From assembly GCF_002979865.1 (NCBI RefSeq), contig NZ_PCPZ01000003.1, positions 124,001-188,000 on the forward strand: a DNA stretch of 64,000 bases, read 5' to 3'. This stretch comes from Arthrobacter sp. MYb214. Lineage in GTDB: Bacteria; Actinomycetota; Actinomycetes; Actinomycetales; Micrococcaceae. Positions within the stretch are counted from its first letter, which is position 1, and each line of letters begins with the position of its first letter. Shown here piece by piece: positions 1-8,469 of the stretch. Under the pieces are notes generated by a model. The model was not told where the DNA came from and made no database searches. It saw nothing but the letters and a program-made list of their open reading frames with translations. The position numbers and the translations under genes were made by a program.

Positions 1-1
1 G

Positions 2-586
2 GGCCTGGTCTCCATGACCCAGACCTTCATCGACACCATCATCGTTGTTACCTGCACCGGCCTGGTCATCATCACCACCGGCACCTGGAAGGTGATCGAT
101 GAATCCACCGGCGAGCAGATCTCCGCTGCGTTGATGACCGGCCAGGCTTTCACCCACGGCCTGCCTGGTGAATGGGGCCACTGGATCGTGACCATCGGAC
201 TGGTCATGTTCGCCTTCTCCACTATCTTGGGCTGGAGCTACTACGGCGAGCGCAACATCGAGCGCCTCTTCGGCCGCAAGCTCGTGATGCCATTCCGCAT
301 CGTCTTCTCGCTGGTAGTCTACGTAGGCTGCACCACCGAGCTGACCGCCGTTTGGAACTTCTCGGACATGATGAACGGCCTGATGGCGCTGCCGAACCTG
401 ATCGGCCTACTGATCCTCTCGGGCATGGTGGCTCGCGAAACCCACTGGTACCTCAAGCATGACCCGAAGCTGGAAGCCAACAAGGCGCAGATCGAGGACT
501 TCATGAATGATCGTCCGGGTTGGGCTGAATGGAAGGCTGGCGACGTCGTCGGTTCCTCTCGCAACCGCGGTGCCCACGAGGCATAG
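2..586 (+). CDS. Alanine/glycine:cation symporter (AGCS) family, C-terminal part
   Basis: Sodium- or proton-coupled uptake of alanine or glycine at the cytoplasmic membrane. The reading frame is open to the left edge, so the gene is cut off by the window; the ATG at 14 is internal. Visible are the last membrane helices and family-like segments: the stretch around TQTFIDTIIVVTCTGLVI, then TILGWSYYGERN, then a late helix LIGLLILSGMVARET, followed by a polar cytoplasmic tail of about 45 residues. A strong hairpin terminator follows directly. The family assignment is good; the substrate is inferred. Confidence 0.85.
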   Translation, partial: GLVSMTQTFIDTIIVVTCTGLVIITTGTWKVIDESTGEQISAALMTGQAFTHGLPGEWGHWIVTIGLVMFAFSTILGWSYYGERNIERLFGRKLVMPFRIVFSLVVYVGCTTELTAVWNFSDMMNGLMALPNLIGLLILSGMVARETHWYLKHDPKLEANKAQIEDFMNDRPGWAEWKAGDVVGSSRNRGAHEA

Positions 587-600
587 GCACCGCAAGCTAA

Positions 601-650
601 AAGAACCCGTTCAGCATCTGATTGATTCCAGATGCTGAACGGGTTCTTTG
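601..650 (+). terminator. Rho-independent terminator after the AGCS symporter
   Basis: Perfect 20-bp inverted repeat (601-620 with 629-648) around an 8-base loop, ending in a short T run. It lies between two convergent genes and could serve both. Confidence 0.9.
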
Positions 651-672
651 CTGTTGGAAGACAGCTAAAGGC

Positions 673-1518
673 TTAGGCGTTCCACAGGCCGTAGGAGTCG
701 GCCAGGTCGGCGATCTTCTGGGCACGGGCCAGACGCGGCAGGTATGAGCCATCGCCCACCGAAGCGCCGGCGGCGTGCGCTTCGAGCAGTTCCATGGCCC
801 AAGACAGCTCGTCTTCGCTGGGTGCCAACGCGGCGTTAATGCCATCTACGTGATCGGTGGACAACGACAGCTTGCCGGTCATGCCCATGGAGGCGGTGAT
901 GCGGGTTTCTTCGGTCACCTTGGCGGCATCGGCACCTGCCGGTGGAGGTCCGTCGATAGCGCCAGGCAGCTTGCCTACACGCGAAGCGATCACGAGCCGG
1001 CCGCGTGCGTAGGCCAGTGCCATCGGGTCGTCGGAGACGCCCGTGTCCTTGCGGAAGTCGTTGATGCCGAACGCCAGGCGGAAGGTACCCGGGGCCGAAG
1101 CGATCTGCGTGGCGTTCTCGATACCCAAAGCGGTTTCGATCAAGGCCAGGACCGGAGTGCCCGCGCGCAGCCTCATCGCGCTGTAGGTAACCTGTTCAGG
1201 CTGCTCGGTCATGGCCAGCATGATTCCACGCAGGCCGGGAGTTCCCGACAGCGCGGCAAGGTCATCGGCCCAGAAATCAGTGTCAATGCCGTTGACGCGC
1301 ACCCACGCAGTCATGCCATTGGACAGTGCGCGCACTACGTTATCGCGAGCCTGGATCTTCTGGTCGTCAGGAACGGCAGCTTCCATATCAAAAATCACCG
1401 AGTCCGCTTCACAAGCCAGCGAAGGAGCGAAAGTTTCCTCCTTGGCCGCATTGACCAAGAGCCAGGAACGGGACAATTTTGCAGGAAGAGCCGCAGCTCG
1501 ACGATTTCGGAATGCCAT
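673..1518 (-). CDS. HpcH/HpaI aldolase / citrate lyase beta-subunit-like (CitE-like)
   Basis: A CoA-ester lyase-type TIM-barrel enzyme that would cleave or form a C-C bond in a 2-hydroxy- or 3-hydroxyacyl-CoA such as malyl- or citramalyl-CoA. About 281 residues, the usual CitE-like length. Recognisable are RSWLLVNAAKEE near the N-terminus, the acidic metal/CoA segment ADSVIFDMEAAVPDDQK, the basic WVRVNG segment, and ALIETALGIENA with the metal-binding Glu. I chose the ATG at 1518 because the family homology begins just after it; in-frame starts at 1563 and 1590 would add residues that look unrelated to the family. No citrate lyase alpha or gamma subunits are nearby, so this is a stand-alone CitE-like enzyme. 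The substrate is unknown. Confidence 0.8.
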   Translation of the reverse strand: MAFRNRRAAALPAKLSRSWLLVNAAKEETFAPSLACEADSVIFDMEAAVPDDQKIQARDNVVRALSNGMTAWVRVNGIDTDFWADDLAALSGTPGLRGIMLAMTEQPEQVTYSAMRLRAGTPVLALIETALGIENATQIASAPGTFRLAFGINDFRKDTGVSDDPMALAYARGRLVIASRVGKLPGAIDGPPPAGADAAKVTEETRITASMGMTGKLSLSTDHVDGINAALAPSEDELSWAMELLEAHAAGASVGDGSYLPRLARAQKIADLADSYGLWNA

Positions 1519-2125
1519 ACGTCCTACACTACTCACTTGGCCCTCCAAGCTTCCACTGGCCATGTACAGTATTTGCTTCAAGTGAACCAAAAGGCGCGGA
1601 ATGCAGCGCTGGAGCAGTCCTGTTACGCATTGCCAAGATGGGCCGGGTCATCTTCTGCGCGGTAGAGCTGAACATGGATGCAGTGTTGCCCGTGGTGCTT
1701 CCCGGCTCCCGCGTTCCGCCATTTCCGAAGTCCAATTGCAGGTGGGACATACGGGTATTGATCTTCGGTGGTACTGATTCTCCAGATCAACCGCCTCCCG
1801 CTAATTCCATTTGCCGGAACCGGAGGATTTCCTTCGCACAATTTCCCGCGGCTTTATTTTCGGGTACATGCCGCCACCCTGCGGTCCAGCAGCATCCAAA
1901 TGCCCCATTCAAGTGCAGGTTCTGCCCATCTGGCTACTGCGCGAAGCAGCGGGCTGCCTGCCCGAATCCAGTGGCGTATAACCAATTTCACAACTGTTAA
2001 GCTTGCTCGCAGTCCACGGTGACGGCCAAATATAGCTGGTCAATATATCTGCGATAACCTCTTCCAGCGGTCTAGTTCTTCTTCCGAGCAGGCCGTCTCC
2101 TTCGAAAAACCGAAGGGATCTGCTC
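1519..2125. other. Intergenic region, no gene supported
   Basis: About 600 bases between divergent genes. Open frames exist on both strands, but none resembles a known family or has a convincing ribosome site. The region should hold promoters for the CitE-like gene and for cycA; I could not assign them with confidence. Confidence 0.5.
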
Positions 2126-3607
2126 ATGAAAGGTGCAGCCGTGGCGAACGATTCCACGCAAGTGAAAACCGTTTCCGACGGAACGAAACTTGAGCGCGGC
2201 CTGTCCAGCAGGCACATCCAACTCATGGCGATCTCCGGAGCAGTCGGCACCGGTTTGTTCATGGGCTCCGGCAAGACCATTTCCGCTGCTGGACCGTCCG
2301 TCATCTTCGTATACATGATCATCGGTTTCATGCTCTTTTTCGTCATGCGTGCCATGGGCGAGATCCTGCTCAGCAACTTGAACTACAAGACCTTCGCAGA
2401 TTTTGCCGGCGATCTCTTGGGACCTTGGGCTGCCTTCTTCACCGGCTGGACCTATTGGTTCTGCTGGGTTGTCACCGGCATTGCGGACGTAGTCGCGATT
2501 GCCCAGTATGTCGCCTACTGGTGGTCCGAGATCCCGTTGTGGCTCCCCGCGCTTTGCTGCATCCTGCTATTGGTCGGGCTGAACCTGCCCACGGTCAAGG
2601 CTTTTGGCGAAACCGAGTTCTGGTTCTCCTTGGTGAAAATCGTTGCAATCCTGGCGTTGATCGTTTGCGGCCTGGCAATGATTGCCACCGGGTTCAGTTC
2701 TTCCGAGGGAGACACCGCTTCCTTCGTCCACCTGTGGGCGCACGGCGGCATGTTCCCCACTGGTTTCATGGGCTTCGTCGCAGGCTTCCAGATCGCCGTT
2801 TTCGCCTTCGTCGGCATTGAATTGGTAGGTACGGCTGCGGCTGAAACCAAGGATCCTGAAAAGAATCTCCCGAAGGCCATCAATTCCATTCCGCTGCGCG
2901 TGATCCTGTTCTACGTCGGTGCCTTGACCGTCCTGATGGCAGTCACCCCCTGGTACAAGTTCTCCGCTGATGCATCGCCATTCGTTGGCATGTTCTCGAT
3001 GGCTGGCTTGGCCGCAGCTGCAGGTCTGGTCAACTTCGTCGTGCTGACGGCCGCCGCTTCAAGTGCAAATTCCGGAATCTATTCGACATCGCGCATGCTG
3101 TACGCCCTGTCGCAGGATGGAGATGCTCCGCAGAAGTTCAGCAAGCTTTCTGCCACGCAGGTGCCACGCAATGCGTTGCTATTCTCCTGCATCTTCCTTC
3201 TTGCTGCCGTCGTGCTGTTGTACGCGGGTGACTCCGTAGCCCAGGCCTTCACGTTGGTGACCACGGTGTCTGCCCTGTGCTTCATGTTCGTCTGGTCAAT
3301 GATCCTTATCAGCTATTTGGCCTTCCGCAAGCGCCGCCCGCAGCTGCATGATGCCTCCAAGTTCAAGGTCCCCGGCGGCATGGGAGCCCCCTACATGGTC
3401 CTAGCTTTCTTCGTATTCGTCCTGTGGGCATTGACCACGCAGGCCGATACGCGTGCTGCGTTGCTGGCTACGCCCCTGTGGTTCCTTGTAGTTGGAATGT
3501 TCTACCTGAAGGTGCGCAAATCCGACGGCCACCAGGCCCTGCGCGCAGCACATCGGGCAAAAGTCCGCGCGGAGAACGAGGCCGCTGCAATCCATCGGCG
3601 AAGCTAG
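2126..3607 (+). CDS. cycA: D-serine/D-alanine/glycine permease
   Basis: Proton-coupled importer of the APC superfamily for D-alanine, D-serine, glycine and probably L-alanine. It has 493 residues and 12 predicted membrane helices. Similarity to E. coli CycA, compared from memory, runs along the whole length: HIQLMAISGAVGTGLFMGSG in helix 1, FFTGWTYWFCWVV in helix 3, the GETEFWFSLVKIVAI segment, FVGIELVGTAAAETKDPEK, and NSGIYSTSRMLYAL. A GTG 15 bases downstream of the chosen ATG is an alternative start. The gene stands alone, with no adjacent racemase or dehydratase. Confidence 0.88.
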   Translation: MKGAAVANDSTQVKTVSDGTKLERGLSSRHIQLMAISGAVGTGLFMGSGKTISAAGPSVIFVYMIIGFMLFFVMRAMGEILLSNLNYKTFADFAGDLLGPWAAFFTGWTYWFCWVVTGIADVVAIAQYVAYWWSEIPLWLPALCCILLLVGLNLPTVKAFGETEFWFSLVKIVAILALIVCGLAMIATGFSSSEGDTASFVHLWAHGGMFPTGFMGFVAGFQIAVFAFVGIELVGTAAAETKDPEKNLPKAINSIPLRVILFYVGALTVLMAVTPWYKFSADASPFVGMFSMAGLAAAAGLVNFVVLTAAASSANSGIYSTSRMLYALSQDGDAPQKFSKLSATQVPRNALLFSCIFLLAAVVLLYAGDSVAQAFTLVTTVSALCFMFVWSMILISYLAFRKRRPQLHDASKFKVPGGMGAPYMVLAFFVFVLWALTTQADTRAALLATPLWFLVVGMFYLKVRKSDGHQALRAAHRAKVRAENEAAAIHRRS

Positions 3608-3631
3608 GCGCTTGGCAAAGGATGCCAAGGC

Positions 3632-4060
3632 CTAATTGTGCCGGGCAACTACATATTCGTAAGGGATATCCCTGCCGACGAGTAGGACTTCTAGCAACCC
3701 CAGGCTTTCTCCGTACCTCTGATAAGCCAATGGCACCTGCTTGCGGATCCCGGTACTGATCTTGGAGAAGTACAACAGTGTTCCGTCCTTCCAGCGGCCG
3801 GTGTGCCCGTGGGCGAAAACCTCATTCCATTCCAGCACGGACGCAGAAAATCCGTTGAGCATCTGAATGCTGTCATCCATGTCCAGCCCTCGAACAAGGA
3901 ATTCTGGGTGCCCGATGCGACTCAGGCCAACGGTGTAGGCAAGCGATGGGCTGATCCGGTCCGACTCAACAAAAATCACTTCATGTCCGTAGTCGCGGAT
4001 CCGCTGGTCGATCAGGGCTTCCAGTTGCTTGCGTGTCATGCCATTGCACATATCGCACAT
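3632..4060 (-). CDS. DUF4262 domain protein
   Basis: Small soluble protein (142 residues) of the DUF4262 family, whose function is unknown. Family-type features are the YTVGLSRIGHPEFLV core and the later LLVGRDIPYEYVV segment. The N-terminus carries a C-x-x-C pair (MCDMCNGM) that could bind metal or be redox-active. The ATG at 4060 is preceded by a GAAAGGA ribosome site. It lies 52 bases downstream of a second gene of the same fold on the same strand, so the two probably form a tandem duplicated pair. Confidence 0.75.
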   Translation of the reverse strand: MCDMCNGMTRKQLEALIDQRIRDYGHEVIFVESDRISPSLAYTVGLSRIGHPEFLVRGLDMDDSIQMLNGFSASVLEWNEVFAHGHTGRWKDGTLLYFSKISTGIRKQVPLAYQRYGESLGLLEVLLVGRDIPYEYVVARHN

Positions 4061-4112
4061 GGTCCAGTTCCTTTCCTCTGCCTGCTCATCTTTTGACGAT
4101 GCGGCGCAGTTC

Positions 4113-4556
4113 CTAGTGAGCAGACTGTTGCTGGATCACGGCGAAGTCCCTGGGTTGCATGCAATGCAGGGTTCTTATCGGGATGTCGCCAAGGATCAGA
4201 CTGGTGAGGGGAAGAGTGTTCAGTTCCGCCTCTGGCTCCGAGAAAATGAGCTCGCTAAATAGCGATGTGTTGTGGGTACCTTCGGAAAAGAATTGTCCAT
4301 GCTCGACGACTTGTGATGCCAGATGCGTGAGAAGCCCAAAAACATCATCTTCGCCTCCACCGATACTGACGATTTCAGGATGCCCTCGTTTCGCCAATCC
4401 CAGCGTGTACCCCAGGACCTGTTGCTGCCTTGCCATAGTGCTGAGCACTACGGCATACCCCTTCTCTGATACTTCGCGCAGTGCAACAACGCCAAGTAGC
4501 TGCATTTCGGGCAACGAGCTGCGGACACTGAGATGGACGCCTTCAGGATTACGCAT
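4113..4556 (-). CDS. DUF4262-like protein, divergent tandem paralogue
   Basis: A 147-residue protein with the same core pattern as its downstream neighbour: LGYTLGLAKRGHPEIVSIG matches YTVGLSRIGHPEFLV, and LILGDIPIRTLHCM matches LLVGRDIPYEYVV. It lacks the N-terminal Cys pair. The start at 4556 is set by AAGGAGG six bases upstream; an ATG at 4589 would put that ribosome site inside the gene. Function unknown. Probably co-transcribed with the next gene. Confidence 0.7.
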   Translation of the reverse strand: MRNPEGVHLSVRSSLPEMQLLGVVALREVSEKGYAVVLSTMARQQQVLGYTLGLAKRGHPEIVSIGGGEDDVFGLLTHLASQVVEHGQFFSEGTHNTSLFSELIFSEPEAELNTLPLTSLILGDIPIRTLHCMQPRDFAVIQQQSAH

Positions 4557-4675
4557 CGCATTCCTCCTTGGTTGATCTGATGCCAGCAAGTGTGGCGCGA
4601 ATTCATCGCCCCGGCAGGAACTTTCTACGATTGTGGATATCCCAAGACAACGGCCTCAGAACAGCCTGGCGCATG

Positions 4676-4720
4676 AAAAAAGCACTGCCCGCAACGAGTC
4701 GTTGCAGGCAGTGCTTTTTC
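4676..4720 (-). terminator. Terminator after malic enzyme
   Basis: Hairpin with arms 4676-4697 and 4699-4719 (one mismatch) and runs of A and T at the two ends, so it can work in both directions. It sits 12 bases past the malic enzyme stop. Confidence 0.85.
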
Positions 4721-4731
4721 GCCAGCTTTTT

Positions 4732-5907
4732 CTACCTGGCCTTTTCTGCTTCCGCAGCCACAGCCGCGGCTACAGCAGGCATCACGCGGTCATCGGTTGC
4801 CGAAGGAATGATGTAATCCGCTGCCAGATCATCACCAACCAGGTTGGCAATGGCATGGGCCGCGGCGACTTTCATGCCCTCGGTGATCTTCTTGGCACCG
4901 GAGTCCAGGGCGCCGCGGAAGATGCCCGGGAAGGCCAGCACGTTATTGATCTGGTTCGGGAAGTCGCTGCGGCCAGTGGCCACCACGGCTGCATACTTCG
5001 CGGCAGCATCCGGCATGATTTCCGGGGTCGGGTTGGACAGCGCGAAGATGATGGCGTCCTTGTTCATCTTCGCCACGGCAGCTTCTTCGAAGGTCGATGA
5101 GGAAAGTCCCACTACGACATCCGCGCCGTCCAGTGCCTCAGCCAGGCCACCCATGACATCTTCACGGTTGGTGCGGCTGGCCAGGTCGGCCTTGACCGGA
5201 TTAAGGTCGTCTCGTTCGCGGTGGATGGTGCCACGCGAGTCGAGCACGATGACGTCATCCACGCCGGCCGAAAGCAGCAGGTTGGTGACGGCGACGCCAG
5301 CCGAACCGGCACCGGAGATGACGACCTTCAACGAGCTGATGTCGCGCTTGGTCTGGCGGGCCGCGCCGATCAGAGCTGCCAGCACCACCACCGCGGTGCC
5401 GTGCTGGTCATCGTGCATAACAGGGATATCCAGCGCCTCGATCAGGCGCTTTTCGATTTCGAAGCAGCGCGGGGCGGAGATGTCTTCCAGGTTCACGGCG
5501 CCGAAGCTCGGGCGCAGGCGAATGACGGTTTCGACGATTTCATCGACGTCGGTGGTGTCCAATACCAGCGGGATCGAATCCAGGCCGCCGAATTCCTTGA
5601 ACAGGGCGCTTTTGCCTTCCATGACCGGAAGCGAGGCAGCGGCGCCGATGTTGCCCAGGCCCAGCACAGCGGTGCCGTCCGAAACCACAGCAACCAGGCG
5701 GGAGGCCCAAGTGTGGGTTGCGTGCTTGGCTGGATCATCTGCGATGGCCTGGGATACCTTGGCTACACCCGGAGTGTAGGCGATGGACAGGTCGCGCTTG
5801 GTGTTCAGCGGCATTTGCGATGAGACGGAAAGCTTGCCGCCAAGATGGGCGTCGAAAATCTCTTCGTCGGTGATGGTGGACAGGTCTTTAGTGGATTCAA
5901 CAGACAT
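4732..5907 (-). CDS. Malic enzyme (oxaloacetate-decarboxylating malate dehydrogenase)
   Basis: Converts L-malate to pyruvate and CO2 with reduction of NAD(P). At 391 residues it is the short prokaryotic form without the C-terminal phosphotransacetylase-like domain. Signatures: AYTPGVAKVSQAI near residues 43-55, SDGTAVLGLGNIG for the first nucleotide-binding motif, VMHDDQHGTAVVVLAAL, and a Rossmann GAGSAG motif in the cofactor domain. The ATG at 5907 follows an AGAAGAG ribosome site. It is a single-gene unit with its own terminator. NAD versus NADP preference cannot be read reliably here. Confidence 0.92.
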   Translation of the reverse strand: MSVESTKDLSTITDEEIFDAHLGGKLSVSSQMPLNTKRDLSIAYTPGVAKVSQAIADDPAKHATHTWASRLVAVVSDGTAVLGLGNIGAAASLPVMEGKSALFKEFGGLDSIPLVLDTTDVDEIVETVIRLRPSFGAVNLEDISAPRCFEIEKRLIEALDIPVMHDDQHGTAVVVLAALIGAARQTKRDISSLKVVISGAGSAGVAVTNLLLSAGVDDVIVLDSRGTIHRERDDLNPVKADLASRTNREDVMGGLAEALDGADVVVGLSSSTFEEAAVAKMNKDAIIFALSNPTPEIMPDAAAKYAAVVATGRSDFPNQINNVLAFPGIFRGALDSGAKKITEGMKVAAAHAIANLVGDDLAADYIIPSATDDRVMPAVAAAVAAEAEKAR

Positions 5908-6287
5908 TGAATAGCTCTTCTTTCAAGAAAGTTCTGATTGACGAAAACGCAGTACCCACGAAATTGGTGGCAGAGCGTAGGAACGCGCATGACCATTCAT
6001 CCGACCGCAATGGAGCGTGACCCACAGGCAATTAAGGAGGGCGTCAGGCTTCCATGTACACAATTCCCAGAGGGGCTCCGCCGGGTGAGGCTGAAGGATC
6101 CGTCATGGTGTGCCGGAAGATGGCTGGTCAGTACTTTCTTTAGACCTACGTTTTCCACCATACGGGAACCGCTTGGCGCTGTACAACCCCCATTCGTCGC
6201 ATCTGTGTCATAAAGGAGTTGCGACAGGCAGTCCATTTGCAGCGTCATGAGGTGCGTCCGAAGGACATCTCAGGCAAAATAAGGGCC
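5908..6287. other. Intergenic region between divergent genes, no gene supported
   Basis: 380 bases between the divergent malic enzyme and HTH genes. No supported reading frame and no strong palindrome or hairpin was seen. It should hold both promoters. Confidence 0.5.
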
Positions 6288-6677
6288 ATGGCATCACCGA
6301 CTTCAGCACTGGGCAGGGTCCGCACCTTCGAGGCGTTAGATGAGAAGACCACCGCGCGGCTACGCCGCGCGCTGGACGAGTCGGATGACACGACCGTGTT
6401 CGTCAACGGCACCGCGTTGAAGTTGCCCAAAGAAGCGCACCAGGCGCTGATCGAGGTGCTTTCACGGTTTGCAGATGGCGAGTCCGTCAGCATCGGCACA
6501 CCCGAGCTGCTCCTTAATACTTCCCAAGCAGCCCAAATGGCCGGGATTTCCAACAGCTACCTGCGCAAGCTGGCCGATGCGGGGATTATTCCGGTGGAAT
6601 ACCGTGGAACGCATCGCCGCATTCGCCCAAGCGCCATCCAGTCTTGGCTGGATTCCCGCACCGAAACCGAGAAGTGA
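6288..6677 (+). CDS. Excisionase/MerR-type helix-turn-helix protein, orphan antitoxin-like
   Basis: A 129-residue DNA-binding protein. Residues about 70-125 form the excisionase-family HTH: LLNTSQAAQMAGISNSYLRKLADAGIIPVEYRGTHRRI in outline, followed by a helix ending DSRTETEK. The N-terminal 65 residues are helical and include FVNGTALKLPKEAHQAL, as in antitoxins that pair with PIN-domain toxins. In those systems the toxin gene follows directly; here about 430 bases without a supported gene follow. It may be a solitary antitoxin or a stand-alone regulator. The ATG at 6288 has no clear ribosome site. Confidence 0.7.
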   Translation: MASPTSALGRVRTFEALDEKTTARLRRALDESDDTTVFVNGTALKLPKEAHQALIEVLSRFADGESVSIGTPELLLNTSQAAQMAGISNSYLRKLADAGIIPVEYRGTHRRIRPSAIQSWLDSRTETEK

Positions 6678-7106
6678 GCCAACCAGCCGGCGAATACGCC
6701 AGCGGCCCGCAGGAAGTCGGATGATGGGATCGCCTGCTGATCAGGGTCCCGGGTTATTCCCTGTTCGCATGGATGGGCGCCTCCCGGTCTTGGGTATTTC
6801 CGGGCTTCGGCGGACTGCGTCGAATTACTGGTCCTCTTGGTCCGGCAGTGCTGGCTGGCCGGGAGCTAGCCGCGAAACCTTTCCGAGAAACTTCACGGCC
6901 GCGTCAATTCGGCGTTGGGCCAGCTGAAGATCGAGGAACGCAACGCCTCGCCTGGAGCAAAGAATCACGTGGTTGAAAACTCAGCTCTTGCCAAGCCTTG
7001 AATTTCCTGCTGGAATACCAAAGTATTCTATTTGAAAACAATTCTTGTGCCGCACCCAGCGCAGGAACCCCGCTCCCCCGCCCCGGGAGCCTTGCCGAGG
7101 AGAACC
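6678..7106. other. Intergenic region, possible decayed coding remnant
   Basis: 430 bases with no intact family-like gene. An open stretch at about 6888-7001 in the frame of the upstream HTH gene reads like ordinary helical protein (NSALGQLKIEERNA) but has no start, and its frame upstream is broken by stops. It may be the tail of a lost toxin or other gene. The 3' part holds the aminotransferase promoter region and a palindrome. Confidence 0.35.
7013..7028. promoter_or_regulatory. Inverted repeat upstream of the aminotransferase, possible operator
   Basis: Perfect 6-4-6 dyad GAATACcaaaGTATTC, 79 bases before the aminotransferase start. Its position suits a repressor or activator site. No cognate regulator is identified. 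Confidence 0.4.
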
Positions 7107-8342
7107 ATGACCACCGCATCAGAACCGCTGACCACTTCGCACGAATCCTTGCTATCCGAGCGCGCGGCCGGAATCAAGCAGTCCGCGGTGCGCGACGTAT
7201 TCGAGCTCTCCTTGGACCCTTCCCTGGTCTCCCTGGCCGGAGGCAACCCCTACCTGCAGCTGCTCCCGCTGGAAAAGGTCGGTGAAATGGCCCGGCGCAT
7301 CATCGTCGAGCAGGGCCCCGAAGCATTGCAATATGGCTCCGGACTTGGCACTCCTGAACTGCGTGCACAAATTATCGATGTCATGGCAGCTGAAGGCATC
7401 ACGAACGTGGGGGTCGAAGATGTCGTGGTCACCAACGGCTCCCAGTCAGCACAGGACATGGCCTGCAAGGTTTTCTGCAATCCCGGAGACACTGTGCTCT
7501 GCGAAGATCCGACCTATGTCGGGGCCCTGAATACCTTCGAGGCCTACCAGGTGTCCGCCCGCCCCGTGGGCACCGATGCAAATGGCTTGATTCCTGATGC
7601 CCTGCGTGCGCGCATCGCCGAATTGCGCGCCGCCGGCGAGCGCATCAAATTCCTCTACACCATCCCGAACTTCAACAACCCATCAGGGATCACTCTGGCG
7701 GCCGAACGCCGCCAGGAAATCGTGGACATCTGCCGCGAAGCCGGCATCCTGATCCTGGAAGACAACCCGTACGGAATGCTGCGCTACGAGGGAACCCCTG
7801 CGCCTACCCTGCGGAGCCTGGACCCGGAAAACGTCATCTACATGGGTTCCTTCTCCAAGATCTTCGCGCCCGGCCTGCGCATCGGCTGGGCAGCGGTCCC
7901 GACCCACCTTTTCCGCCGCTTCTACCTGGCCGGCGAGGCGGTAGCCCTGTGCCCACCGACCTTGAACCAGATGATCATCAGCGCCTACCTCAACGAGCAT
8001 GATTGGAAGGGGCAGATCACCAAGTACAACGACCTGTACCGTTCCCGCCGCGACGCGATGCTCGAAGCATTGGCTAAGTACCTGCCGGCAGGCGTCACCC
8101 ATACTCGTCCCGAAGGCGGCTTCTTCGTTTGGTTGACCTTGCCTGAAGGCATTGACACCTACGCGTTGCTGCAGCAGGGCGTGAAGGCCGGGGTCATCTT
8201 CATCCCAGGCGCGGCATTCAGCCCGAGCGGCCAAGCCGACAACAAGCTGCGATTGGCTTTCTGCTCCGTTGACGAGAAGACCATCGACGAAGGCGTCCAG
8301 CGACTGTCGGGCCTGCTCAAGAACGAGATCTCCAAACTCTAA
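7107..8342 (+). CDS. PLP-dependent aminotransferase, class I/II (2-aminoadipate/aromatic type)
   Basis: Fold type I transaminase of 411 residues in the LysN/ARO8-like group, which use 2-oxoglutarate with aminoadipate, aromatic or branched-chain amino acids. Signatures: ALQYGSGLGTPELRAQI, VVTNGSQSAQDM, YTIPNFNNPSG, EDNPYGMLRYEG, MGSFSKIFAPGLRIGW with the PLP-binding Lys, and a C-terminal LRLAFCS with the substrate-carboxylate Arg. The ATG at 7107 follows GAGGAG at optimal spacing; an in-frame ATG at 7032 is less likely. There is no fused GntR domain. The substrate is not determined. Confidence 0.85.
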   Translation: MTTASEPLTTSHESLLSERAAGIKQSAVRDVFELSLDPSLVSLAGGNPYLQLLPLEKVGEMARRIIVEQGPEALQYGSGLGTPELRAQIIDVMAAEGITNVGVEDVVVTNGSQSAQDMACKVFCNPGDTVLCEDPTYVGALNTFEAYQVSARPVGTDANGLIPDALRARIAELRAAGERIKFLYTIPNFNNPSGITLAAERRQEIVDICREAGILILEDNPYGMLRYEGTPAPTLRSLDPENVIYMGSFSKIFAPGLRIGWAAVPTHLFRRFYLAGEAVALCPPTLNQMIISAYLNEHDWKGQITKYNDLYRSRRDAMLEALAKYLPAGVTHTRPEGGFFVWLTLPEGIDTYALLQQGVKAGVIFIPGAAFSPSGQADNKLRLAFCSVDEKTIDEGVQRLSGLLKNEISKL

Positions 8343-8469
8343 GGCCGGAGGCTTGTACCGGGAGCTCACGGCCCGGTACAAATGGCCGCCCTTGCATCCT
8401 TGATGGGAAGCTTGCTGTCCGCCTCGTGGCCAAGTCCGCACAGTTCCAAGCCGGGGCCTGGATCTCCGG

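Noticed and set aside
6288-6677. Complete toxin-antitoxin module or excisionase of a mobile element
   Set aside because: No PIN toxin, integrase or attachment repeat was found next to the HTH gene.
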